The translations under genes and the position numbers were made by a program. A stretch of DNA of 17,308 nt from positions 1-17,308 of the forward strand of contig JAGHSP010000288.1 of NCBI GenBank assembly GCA_018065815.1, read 5' to 3'. The first letter of the stretch is position 1. Every line of letters starts with the position of its first letter. The stretch comes from Candidatus Sodaliphilus limicaballi. Lineage in GTDB: Bacteria > Bacteroidota > Bacteroidia > Bacteroidales > Muribaculaceae. Positions 1 through 6,724 of this stretch are shown in pieces. The notes beneath the pieces were generated by a model. The model was not told where the DNA came from. It was given only the letters and a program-made list of their open reading frames with translations, and ran no database searches.

Positions 1-38
1 GAAATTATTCTAATTATTTTAATTTCTTTCAGTTATTA

Positions 39-77
39 TTAAATCTGTGTTATCAGTGAGATCCGCGCGGGGAGTTC
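39..77 (+). repeat. Dispersed repeat, copy A
   Basis: This 39-bp stretch matches the reverse complement of 11628-11666 at 34 of 39 positions by eye, including the unbroken 16-mer TTAAATCTGTGTTATC and the block CGGGGA. The other copy lies inside an inverted-repeat element, so this may be the remains of a related element. No terminal inverted repeat is visible around this copy. The rest of 1-174 holds no gene that I can support. Confidence 0.65.
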
Positions 78-174
78 CTTTGATGTATAGTCTCGCTTTC
101 CTGTCACGGTGCGCTAAAAAATTGAATTATATGTTAAAGAGTGTTACCCTCCCCTAGATTTATGTGAATTTTTG

Positions 175-182
175 TACTTTTG
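175..182 (+). promoter_or_regulatory. -7 promoter element of the large secreted protein gene
   Basis: TACTTTTG matches the Bacteroidota -7 consensus TAnnTTTG exactly. No clear TTG is seen at -33. Transcription would start near 188-190, giving a leader of about 58 nt before ATG 247. Confidence 0.6.
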
Positions 183-246
183 TGCTATTATGGTGAAAAA
201 CTGTAATTAATATTTTTGTGCATTTGTAATTTCTAAAAATGTGGTT

Positions 247-2922
247 ATGGATAAACAAGTAAAGATTAAGCAATGGTTATTGTTTGTGCTTGTGTGCATG
301 ACGGCTGTTACGGCATCAGCGCAGACACCTGTGAAACTGGAAATCTCTGGCAATCTTGCCAAGACGGAGTATGCCCTGTGGGACGACGTTGACGCAACAG
401 GTCTCACGATAACGCTAACCTACGACGATGGCACCTCCCAGGAAGTTATCCTTGAGGAAGAATGGGTAGAAAGTCATTGGGATGATTCTCTAGAAGAATT
501 CTTTAACAATTTCTATATAGAGTCCAATTGGCGAGATATGAGTCAATTTGGCGAAAACATCCCCGTCAGATTGATGGCTGGTTATTACTACGGCTATAAC
601 TATGAACAAGAGCCCTATTATGACGGCCAGTGGATAGAAACAACTGCAACTTACCATGTGACCATCAACAAGGCACGTGTATATGATTATTCTGACTGGG
701 AACTAGTATATCTTAATCTTTATGATGGAGACAGGCTGATCATAGAAGGTGAAGACAATGATATTTTCCCTGGAACCGAAATTACCGCCGTAGTACATCC
801 CACTGACCATTATCATCTTACGGCAATGTCTATTCAGAAATATTTAGGTTGGAATGAAGAGACAGGAGAAGATATTCTCGAGGATCTGCCTTTCACTCAA
901 GTCAACGACAGTACTTTCAAGTTCATCATGCCCGAAGCCGAAGTTGATTGTATAGCCGAAGTTGTAGAAGACGATAAATGCACTTATTCATGGCGCATTA
1001 CAGGAACCGAGACCATTGAGACCGAGGGATATGCTGGTGACCTCATAGAGACTCCTGCCGATCCAAAGAAATATAACGGCAAGGTGTTCTGCGGATGGAC
1101 TACCGATCCATTTCACGTAACCCCTAACCAGGAACCAGACCTTGTCGATTTCTCAACCTTCACAACCACCGAGGACACCGAGTTCACTGCGGTGTATGCC
1201 ACTAAAACCGTGGTTGGCATAGATGGATACCAGAAAGTCACCGAGTTTGAATACCCCAAGTATGAATCCCCCGAGGATTGGGATGAGCAAGTAGCCGAGT
1301 TCTTCGAGAAATATACCTCAGGCACTAATCTGCTTGTGTATGAAAAGTCCGACACCGAGGCGTATGTATTTAACGGAATCGAGGAAGGACAACCCAACTG
1401 GGTTGAGGCTCCTATCGCTATGGTAAAAGGCCAGCATAGGATTCTAAATGCCCCTACCCATGCCGCCGTCATCAAGATGGATAAATTCTATCCTGATAAC
1501 GATCTGCCTAATTTCGTGTTCAAGTTCAACAAGAACGGCAAAGACTACTGGCTCAAGGACGATTCTGAATGGCTGATTCACAACGAAGGTACCGAAGATG
1601 AATGGGGGGAAGTCAAGTGCAACGGCTTGAAGGTTGTGGATTACTTTATTCCCTTTGATGAAGAAAACGAAGAGTCATGGAACTATCAGTTTGCATTATA
1701 TGAAATTGAAGAAGCTGATGATGTGATCGGTGCTGACAACTGGGGGAACATCTTGAGATTCAGAACCGATGAAGAACCTCGAGGATTCTGCTTGACTCAG
1801 GAAGAAGAAATGTTTATCCCTGACCCCGATGACCCCAGTGGTGGTGAGTGGCTTTGGTATATCCCCAACGAACCAGTATATCTCTACAAAGCAGTGGAGA
1901 AAGCTGTTTACAGCGACTTCACCGCAGGCAATATTGTGTCGTTGAAAGAATATCTTCAAGGCATAGGTGACGAAGGCTGCTTCATCTCTGGCAAGGGATT
2001 GCAGGCAGCGGCAGCATTCACCACCCAGGACGGATGCAACTATCTTGTGGTTAAAGACGAAGACGAGTCGGAACGCTACATTACTCATCCACTGGAGACA
2101 GACAAGTCTTACCGTATCCCAGGCAGCACTCGTGCACAGGAGAAATATCCGCAAAACAACTGGGTCCTTGTGGAATTGGGCAATGAGGACGTACATCAAT
2201 ATCTGGGTAAATACTTGCAATACATAAGGGTAGATTATAAGGGATATCATAATATGGCACCATTGACCGATGTGTCCATAGCAGTGGGCGATGATTTGCC
2301 CAAGCCCTTTGAGCCCAATGTATATTGCCCCGTCAATTTCCCCACAGTGCTCAGCTATTGGTCTAATTATTATAGCGAATACACCAGGATGTCTAGTGTG
2401 CCTGCAGGCGAGGGTGAGTATTATGGTCAGAATTTCTTCTTCATGATTCCCAAACCTTATGAGTATGCGACAATCACAAATGCGGTCTATGACAGAGAGT
2501 CAGGCCTCTTCTGCGTGCCAATGTATGACGAGAGAGAAGGCATGAACAAGTACAATTTCCATGGTGCTTTTTACCCGCTTTGGGATTATAACTTGGCAGG
2601 TGATGTTTCTGAACAACTGCGTAGCGACGGTGGCTACACTTTCCATGCGATAATCATTCTCCGATATGCTCCCGCAAGCCCGAGACATGGCGTTTCGCCC
2701 GACCCCAGCAAAAGAGCTTGGGAGTTCTTTGCAGCCCCTGTCGATCTTATTGACCCGCACATCGTGACCGATGTGACCGATGTGAATGCTAAGAAGCAGG
2801 TGAAGAGCATCAGCTATTTCAACCTCATGGGTGTGGAAAGCGCTGAGCCCGTTGCCGGCGTTAACATCAAGGTCACAACCTACACCGACGGAACTACCTC
2901 TTCAGAGAAAATCCTGAAGTAA
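247..2922 (+). CDS. Large secreted multidomain protein, probable T9SS-type C-terminal tail
   Basis: An 891-residue exported protein of unknown function. The start is taken as ATG 247; an in-frame GTG at 241 would add only two residues. A signal peptide (basic MDKQVKIK, hydrophobic core, cleavage near ASA|QTP) is followed by a bacterial Ig-like segment (about residues 30-75, with ALWDDVDATGLT and YDDGTSQ). An InlB B-repeat-like (Listeria-Bacteroides repeat) segment lies near 245-320, with KVFCGWTTDP and EFTAVYA. The middle 500 residues are acidic, rich in aromatic residues and unrecognised. The last 45 residues (SYFNLMG, PVAGVNI, TYTDGTTSSEKILK) resemble sorting tails of Bacteroidales secreted proteins. 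Base composition looks more AT-rich than in the metabolic genes. It has its own promoter and terminator, so it appears monocistronic. Inferred location is the cell surface or outside the cell; no catalytic motif was seen. Confidence 0.85.
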   Translation: MDKQVKIKQWLLFVLVCMTAVTASAQTPVKLEISGNLAKTEYALWDDVDATGLTITLTYDDGTSQEVILEEEWVESHWDDSLEEFFNNFYIESNWRDMSQFGENIPVRLMAGYYYGYNYEQEPYYDGQWIETTATYHVTINKARVYDYSDWELVYLNLYDGDRLIIEGEDNDIFPGTEITAVVHPTDHYHLTAMSIQKYLGWNEETGEDILEDLPFTQVNDSTFKFIMPEAEVDCIAEVVEDDKCTYSWRITGTETIETEGYAGDLIETPADPKKYNGKVFCGWTTDPFHVTPNQEPDLVDFSTFTTTEDTEFTAVYATKTVVGIDGYQKVTEFEYPKYESPEDWDEQVAEFFEKYTSGTNLLVYEKSDTEAYVFNGIEEGQPNWVEAPIAMVKGQHRILNAPTHAAVIKMDKFYPDNDLPNFVFKFNKNGKDYWLKDDSEWLIHNEGTEDEWGEVKCNGLKVVDYFIPFDEENEESWNYQFALYEIEEADDVIGADNWGNILRFRTDEEPRGFCLTQEEEMFIPDPDDPSGGEWLWYIPNEPVYLYKAVEKAVYSDFTAGNIVSLKEYLQGIGDEGCFISGKGLQAAAAFTTQDGCNYLVVKDEDESERYITHPLETDKSYRIPGSTRAQEKYPQNNWVLVELGNEDVHQYLGKYLQYIRVDYKGYHNMAPLTDVSIAVGDDLPKPFEPNVYCPVNFPTVLSYWSNYYSEYTRMSSVPAGEGEYYGQNFFFMIPKPYEYATITNAVYDRESGLFCVPMYDEREGMNKYNFHGAFYPLWDYNLAGDVSEQLRSDGGYTFHAIIILRYAPASPRHGVSPDPSKRAWEFFAAPVDLIDPHIVTDVTDVNAKKQVKSISYFNLMGVESAEPVAGVNIKVTTYTDGTTSSEKILK

Positions 2923-2944
2923 TACAAAACAGGTGATTAATCAT

Positions 2945-2983
2945 AAAAACTCCCGCGGCACCAGCGCTGTGGGAGTTTTTTTT
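2945..2983 (+). terminator. Intrinsic terminator after the large secreted protein gene
   Basis: A 10-bp stem (2950-2959 with 2966-2975, two G-U pairs, loop ACCAGC) is followed by eight T residues and preceded by five A residues that extend the stem. It starts 22 nt past the stop codon. Confidence 0.9.
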
Positions 2984-2989
2984 GACTTA

Positions 2990-3330
2990 GGGTGGGTTCG
3001 TAACTATTTTATTGTTGTCCTGAAAAAGAAGAAAATATTTCTATTTTGATTTTTATGCTTCACTTAGAAAATAGCTTGCCCTGCAAGCAAACTTTTTCTC
3101 TGATTTTCCCTGCTGGTAAATGACGACGGAGTCGTCACATTGCATCGTAACCGATGGCCGCAGGCCGTCGGAACAAAGGGGCATATAGCAACCGGCCTCG
3201 AAGGGGCCGCACAAACACAAATGCCATCAAAGGGACAGTCCCTGTGATGGCATTTGTGTAGTCAATCGTGGCAATACGGGCTTACTGCCTCCGCAGCAAG
3301 GACTCTCCGAGCAGATTTCATCTGCGTGAG
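2990..3330. repeat. Non-coding stretch with a cluster of small hairpins
   Basis: No credible gene lies here. At least seven separate inverted repeats occur between 3074 and 3325, most with loops of 3-4 nt. They are GCTTGC/GCAAGC (3074-3088), TGACGAC/GTCGTCA (3121-3137), CCGATGGCC/GGCCGTCGG (3151-3171), CGGCCTC/GGGGCCG (3193-3209), a long palindrome (3215-3259), CTTaCTGC/GCAGcAAG (3281-3300) and GCAGAT/ATCTGC (3311-3325). The stems differ from one another, so this is not a simple tandem repeat. It looks like a REP-type mosaic in the gap after the secreted protein gene and at the 3' side of the minus-strand regulator gene. Confidence 0.6.
3215..3259. repeat. 45-bp near-perfect palindrome
   Basis: Perfect 15-bp arms (3215-3229 and 3245-3259, ACACAAATGCCATCA and its complement) enclose an inner inverted repeat AGGGAC-A-GTCCCT (3231-3243), with one A/G mismatch between the two. 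No T-run follows, so it is not a typical terminator. Confidence 0.85.
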
Positions 3331-3331
3331 A

Positions 3332-4234
3332 TTATCTAGCCCCCTCCTTTATGTATTCGGTGCGGAAGTCGGCCGGGAGCATGCCTGTACGGCGCTTGAA
3401 GAATTTGACGAAGTAGGACGCGTCGTCAAACCCCAGGTTATATCCTATCTCCTTGACCATGAAATCGGAGTATCGCAGCATGCGCTTGGCTTCGAGGACA
3501 ATGCGTCCGTTGATGATTTCGAGTGGCGATAGGGGAGAGCATTCGGCTACATAGTTTGTAAGCGTCTTTGTGCTCACACCCAGCAGCGAGGCATATTCCT
3601 TGACCGTGTGCAGCTGGCGGAAGTTGCGTTCCACCTCTCGACGAAATGCCAGGAAGGTGCGGTGCGATGGCTTGGTGTGGTTCAATGCCTGTGCCTCCAT
3701 GCTGCTGCGTCCGCGCTCGATGCGTATGATGAGCAATCTGATGAGCGAGCGCAGATACTCTTTGTGCCCAAGCCTGCCGCGTTGCTGCGACTCGTCGCGC
3801 AGCGCGTTGATGATGAGGTCGAGGTGGGCCGCATCGTTGTGGGTGATGCAGTGGAAAGGCACCGAGTCGGCGTTGAACAAGTCATATTGCAGATAGGCCA
3901 CGTCCTCGCCTATGGTGTCGTTAAGCAAGTCGGCACACACTTTCATCACATATCCGCAGTGGTCGTGCTTCTTGTCGAACGTGTGTACCTGCCCCGGCGA
4001 GATGAAGAAGATGGTGTTGGGCTGCACGGGATATTCGTTGAAGTCAACGTAGTGCACACCGCCTCCGGTCTTGAACCATACTATCTCGTAGAAATTGTGC
4101 ACGTGGGCATAGTCGGCCTCAATGCCTTTCTTCTCGTCGAAGAATGCCGGCATCTCCACCAGTTCCACGCCACCGCCTGCCGGTGCCTCACACACCATGT
4201 CGTAGAGGCTATATATTGATTTGAGTTGTTCCAT
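3332..4234 (-). CDS. AraC-family transcriptional regulator
   Basis: A 300-residue DNA-binding regulator of the usual two-domain AraC layout. The N-terminal part (about 20-105) is a cupin-like sensor domain, with HVHNFYEIVWF and the strand IFFISPGQVHTF. The C-terminal part (about 195-297) holds two helix-turn-helix units: TVKEYASLLGVSTKTL near 210-225, and VKEIGYNLGFDDASYFVKFFKRRTG near 260-284, the family's signature region. Its length is normal for the family. It is divergent from the rubrerythrin gene across 335 bp that contain a minus-strand promoter and two inverted repeats, so it may control itself, the rubrerythrin gene, or both; that is inference. The ligand cannot be told from sequence. 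No terminator with a T-run follows; a GCAGAT/ATCTGC hairpin sits 7 nt past the stop. Confidence 0.93.
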   Translation of the reverse strand: MEQLKSIYSLYDMVCEAPAGGGVELVEMPAFFDEKKGIEADYAHVHNFYEIVWFKTGGGVHYVDFNEYPVQPNTIFFISPGQVHTFDKKHDHCGYVMKVCADLLNDTIGEDVAYLQYDLFNADSVPFHCITHNDAAHLDLIINALRDESQQRGRLGHKEYLRSLIRLLIIRIERGRSSMEAQALNHTKPSHRTFLAFRREVERNFRQLHTVKEYASLLGVSTKTLTNYVAECSPLSPLEIINGRIVLEAKRMLRYSDFMVKEIGYNLGFDDASYFVKFFKRRTGMLPADFRTEYIKEGAR

Positions 4235-4246
4235 ATTATTGTTTAG

Positions 4247-4370
4247 GTGGGTTCTATTAATTCTGGGATAAATTTATTGATTATTTCGGTCGCTTAACGA
4301 CACCGTCGTTATAATAAAATCTACTCAAAACATTTCTCAAAATCGCCTCGACATAATTAATAGAACCCAC
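4247..4370. repeat. 124-bp element with 16-bp terminal inverted repeats
   Basis: GTGGGTTCTATTAATT at 4247-4262 is perfectly inverted at 4355-4370, with 92 bp between. TTTAG abuts the left end (4242-4246) and recurs one base beyond the right end (4372-4376), which could be a target-site duplication. The interior has no reading frame of note. It lies between the AraC-type gene and its predicted promoter, so it would be inside that mRNA leader. Confidence 0.75.
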
Positions 4371-4391
4371 TTTTAGCGAATTATACCATTG

Positions 4392-4420
4392 CAAAGTTAT
4401 ATAAAATTTGATACACGCAA
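4392..4420 (-). promoter_or_regulatory. Promoter of the AraC-type regulator gene
   Basis: Read on the minus strand, TTG (4418-4420) is followed after 18 bp by TAACTTTG (4392-4399), a full match to TAnnTTTG. The predicted start is near 4385, giving a leader of about 150 nt. The -33 box overlaps the end of the 4419-4476 inverted repeat. Confidence 0.65.
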
Positions 4421-4476
4421 TGGTAAATTTGGGAAAATCTTTTAATATTCTGTTGTTTATTCCCAAATTTACCATT
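4419..4476. promoter_or_regulatory. 17-bp inverted repeat between divergent promoters, possible operator
   Basis: AATGGTAAATTTGGGAA (4419-4435) is perfectly inverted at 4460-4476 with a 24-bp spacer. It sits between the -7 elements of the divergent regulator and rubrerythrin genes. A regulator-binding site is a reasonable inference; a second small mobile element is the alternative. Confidence 0.6.
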
Positions 4477-4516
4477 ATGATGTCCTTTTTTACTATGCCG
4501 GGTGTGGAAATAGCAG

Positions 4517-4524
4517 TAATTTTG
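4517..4524 (+). promoter_or_regulatory. -7 promoter element of the rubrerythrin gene
   Basis: TAATTTTG matches TAnnTTTG. No clear TTG lies at the -33 position, only a T-rich run (4485-4491). Transcription from here would start near 4531, about 39 nt before ATG 4570, which supports that start codon. Confidence 0.55.
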
Positions 4525-4569
4525 CAGTGTCAAAACGAAATACTAACATTTAAAAACAACGATAAGATT

Positions 4570-5139
4570 ATGAATACAACAAAATGGATATGCCCCGTAT
4601 GTGGCTACGTACACGAAGGTGAAAACGCTCCCGAGAAATGCCCCCAGTGCAAGGTTCCCGGTAGCAAGTTCAAGAAGATGGAAGAGAATGCGGCATTGCA
4701 GTTCGTCACCGAGCATGAGCTGGGCATCGCAGGTATGATTCCCCAGGGTCCCGAGGGTGATTTCGTGCGCCAAGGTCTCAAAGATCACTTCCTGGGCGAG
4801 TGCACCGAGGTGGGCATGTACATCGCGATGAGCCGCCAGGCCGACCGTGAGGGATATCCCGAGATTGCCGAGGCGTTCAAGCGCTACGCACTCGAAGAGG
4901 CCGACCACGCAGCACGCTTTGCCGAGATGCTGGGCGAGGTAGTGTGGGACACAAAGACCAACGTGGAGAAGCGCATGATGGCCGAGGAAGGCGCTTGCGC
5001 TGGCAAGATGGACATTGCCCGCGTGGCTAAACAGCTCAACCTCGACGCCATTCACGATTCAGTGCACGAGATGGCAAAGGACGAGGCACGCCACGGCGCA
5101 GGTTTCCAGGGATTGTTCAACCGATTCTTCAAGAAGTGA
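4570..5139 (+). CDS. Rubrerythrin with N-terminal rubredoxin domain (reverse rubrerythrin type)
   Basis: A 189-residue non-haem iron protein expected to reduce hydrogen peroxide in the cytoplasm with electrons from NAD(P)H via a reductase. The rubredoxin-like iron site comes first (residues about 6-30: WICPVCGY, then EKCPQCK). The ferritin-like diiron four-helix domain follows, with carboxylate/His motifs GECTEVGMY, LEEADHAARF and HEMAKDEARHGAGF. Classical rubrerythrin has the opposite domain order. The frame stays open upstream to 4408, but that would translate through the promoter and inverted repeat; ATG 4570 puts the rubredoxin motif at the usual N-terminal position. It is divergent from an AraC-type regulator. 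A hairpin at 5213-5249 follows. Confidence 0.93.
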   Translation: MNTTKWICPVCGYVHEGENAPEKCPQCKVPGSKFKKMEENAALQFVTEHELGIAGMIPQGPEGDFVRQGLKDHFLGECTEVGMYIAMSRQADREGYPEIAEAFKRYALEEADHAARFAEMLGEVVWDTKTNVEKRMMAEEGACAGKMDIARVAKQLNLDAIHDSVHEMAKDEARHGAGFQGLFNRFFKK

Positions 5140-5151
5140 TCTACAAGAAAT

Positions 5152-5212
5152 AGTATAGAGAAAATGTTGCTTTAATGATTGCAGTATAGAGAAAATGTTG
5201 CTTTAATGATTG
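5152..5212 (+). repeat. Tandem duplication, two 30-bp copies, period 31 bp
   Basis: 5152-5181 and 5183-5212 are identical over 30 bp (beginning AGTATAGAGAAAATG) and separated by one base. They lie just after the rubrerythrin stop codon and before the hairpin. Confidence 0.9.
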
Positions 5213-5249
5213 AAGTGTGTCCACGAGAACCATCCCCGTGGACACACTT
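5213..5249. terminator. Bidirectional hairpin between convergent genes
   Basis: A perfect 13-bp stem (AAGTGTGTCCACG at 5213-5225, complement at 5237-5249) with an 11-nt loop. It lies between the rubrerythrin gene and the convergent minus-strand gene ending at 5255. T-runs on either side are poor, so its termination strength is uncertain. Confidence 0.65.
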
Positions 5250-5254
5250 GTTGC

Positions 5255-5692
5255 TTATTTGTCACCCTCTTTTACTGGCTTTATGTAGATGTATTTAGGG
5301 TAATGACCCAGGACGCACAGTGTGACCGGGCATATCCAGATGTCGCGGTCAAAGCCCTCGAGGCCGTGAACATCGTAGAAACTGCCTTTGGTGAGCTCGT
5401 ATGCCGTCTGCACACACTCGATGTAGCCGGGATGTTCCTCTTGCTGTTCGCGCGGGAGCACTTCGAGCGTCACGCGGTTTTCGCTATCCTCGTCGCTCAA
5501 ACGGTCCAGGAGTTTGTCGCTGCCTGCCACCATGGCCAGGTTGTATCGGTCGCCCTCCCAGGGCATGTCAATGTACCACAGTTTGTCTTCGGGTACATAA
5601 ACAAAACTCAAAACATACTCCTTCTTGCGTGCGCCAAGAATACCTTTGGCAAAGGTCGATGCAACCTTTGCATAGCTAGTGATTTTCTTCAT
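5255..5692 (-). CDS. Small hypothetical protein, possibly DUF6717-like
   Basis: A 145-residue protein without signal peptide or membrane segment. The spacing of LWYIDMPWEGD, a following AGSDKLLDRLS, a beta-rich stretch ending HPGYIECV, a Gly-x-x-Tyr (KGSFYD) and a C-terminal IWICPVTL...PKYIYIK recalls the DUF6717 family (W, G, NWY, GWLCP, then P-x-x-Y). This is from memory of the family and is tentative. The function is unknown. It has its own strong promoter and ends 5 nt from the shared hairpin, so it is probably monocistronic. Downstream of it in the opposite direction is the rubrerythrin gene; no functional link is evident. Confidence 0.8.
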   Translation of the reverse strand: MKKITSYAKVASTFAKGILGARKKEYVLSFVYVPEDKLWYIDMPWEGDRYNLAMVAGSDKLLDRLSDEDSENRVTLEVLPREQQEEHPGYIECVQTAYELTKGSFYDVHGLEGFDRDIWICPVTLCVLGHYPKYIYIKPVKEGDK

Positions 5693-5793
5693 AATTTTTA
5701 AATGATTGGTTAAACTATCAACTCCAGGAATTGGAGTCGTGTGAGGCCATATATCATAAGAAATATATATGGGCGTGTGTAAATTTCACACTG

Positions 5794-5825
5794 CAAAGTT
5801 ATAGAAAAAAATCGAATTATGCAAA
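5794..5825 (-). promoter_or_regulatory. Promoter of the small hypothetical gene
   Basis: On the minus strand, TTTG (5822-5825), a 20-bp spacer, then TAACTTTG (5794-5801): a full match to the Bacteroidota -33/-7 pattern. The leader would be about 95 nt. Confidence 0.75.
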
Positions 5826-5937
5826 TGCGTTGAATGATAGTGTTTTAGCGTGTGTGGCACGATATTTGCTAAACATCGCTCGCAATGTCGAGAGTCATAA
5901 AAATGGCAATTAAGTGAGGTTTCTCGGCTTTTTTCAT

Positions 5938-5945
5938 TAACTTTG
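5938..5945 (+). promoter_or_regulatory. -7 promoter element of the DUF2461 gene
   Basis: TAACTTTG matches TAnnTTTG; the -33 box is not clear. The predicted transcript starts near 5952, only about 12 nt before ATG 5964. An upstream in-frame TTG at 5943 would lie within this element. Confidence 0.55.
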
Positions 5946-5963
5946 CACAAAAAGAAAACCGCA

Positions 5964-6629
5964 ATGAAAACTCAAAGTAATATAAGGGAAATACTGGCTT
6001 TCCTCAGCCTGCTGGAACAGAACAACGACCGCACATGGTTCAAGGCTCGCAAGGACGAGTTTGACGCGCTGCGCAAGCCATGGGAGGCCGACCTGCAGCG
6101 ACTCATCGACACCGTGGGGCAGTGGGACGATAGTGTGCGCGGTCTTCAAGCCCGCGACGCAGTGTTCCGCATCTACCGCGACACGCGTTTCTCGCACAAC
6201 AAGGCACCTTACAAGACCTACTTCTCGGGCGTGGTGGGACCGCGCGGACGCCATGCCGTCACTGCATGCAGCTACCTGCACATCGAGAACAACAACATCA
6301 TGGTGGCTGGCGGCATTTGGTGTCCTGAACGACCAGTCCTCAACCAGTTGCGTTCGCTCATCGATGCCGAGGCAAGCGAGTTCCTTAAGATAATCAACAA
6401 CCCCGAGATTGCCCACCACTTCAAGTGGGAGAGCGATTCGCTCAAGAAAGTGCCGCGCGACTATCCCGCCGATCACCCCATGGCACACTTCCTCAAAATG
6501 AAGGACTACGTCATCGTCAAGCGAGTCACGCCCGAGTATTTCGACTGCGACGACTGGGTAGAACGCGTTGCCCAAGACTTCAAGCGCCTGCAACCTCTCT
6601 ACGACTTCCTCAACTACGTGTTCGAGTAA
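5964..6629 (+). CDS. DUF2461 domain-containing protein
   Basis: A 221-residue cytoplasmic protein that matches the DUF2461 (TIGR02453) family along its whole length. Visible signatures are the N-terminal FLSLLEQNNDRTWFKARKDEF (within residues 13-33), the central YRDTRFSHNKAPYKTYFSG, and the C-terminal LKMKDYVIVKRVTPEYF. The molecular function of the family is not established. The start at ATG 5964 is chosen because the only longer start (TTG 5943) falls inside the -7 element. The leader AAGAAAACCGCA before ATG is almost the same as that before the oxidoreductase alpha gene at 6993. It is followed after 50 bp by the promoter of the oxidoreductase operon; some read-through is possible since no terminator is seen. 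Confidence 0.92.
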   Translation: MKTQSNIREILAFLSLLEQNNDRTWFKARKDEFDALRKPWEADLQRLIDTVGQWDDSVRGLQARDAVFRIYRDTRFSHNKAPYKTYFSGVVGPRGRHAVTACSYLHIENNNIMVAGGIWCPERPVLNQLRSLIDAEASEFLKIINNPEIAHHFKWESDSLKKVPRDYPADHPMAHFLKMKDYVIVKRVTPEYFDCDDWVERVAQDFKRLQPLYDFLNYVFE

Positions 6630-6656
6630 TGGCGGGTAATAAACTTTGGTAAAAAG

Positions 6657-6687
6657 TTTGTTGTTTCATTATTTATTATTACTTTTG
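6657..6687 (+). promoter_or_regulatory. Promoter of the 2-oxoacid:ferredoxin oxidoreductase operon
   Basis: TTTG (6657-6660), a 19-bp spacer, then TACTTTTG (6680-6687): one of the best matches in the window to the Bacteroidota consensus. The start would be near 6694, about 30 nt before ATG 6725. Confidence 0.8.
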
Positions 6688-6724
6688 TGATATCGTTGAA
6701 CAACTTACAAAATAATACATTGCT

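Noticed and set aside
2990..3330. tRNA or other known RNA gene in the hairpin cluster
   Set aside because: No cloverleaf, TTCGA-type T-loop or CCA end could be found; stems are independent with 3-4-nt loops.
4281..4475. 64-codon minus-strand frame beginning in the right arm of the 4419-4476 inverted repeat
   Set aside because: It covers the promoter and the 124-bp element. Its resemblance to the plus-strand frame (MVNLG, PKFTI) is a by-product of the inverted repeat.
4408..4569. 54-residue N-terminal extension of rubrerythrin from ATG 4408
   Set aside because: It would be translated through the inverted repeat and the -7 promoter element; ATG 4570 places the rubredoxin motif at the normal N-terminal distance.
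5731..5913. 60-codon plus-strand frame
   Set aside because: It overlies the strong minus-strand promoter at 5794-5825 and has no start context, no family resemblance and no promoter of its own.
5943..5963. TTG start seven codons upstream for the DUF2461 protein
   Set aside because: The codon lies inside the -7 element, upstream of the predicted transcript start.
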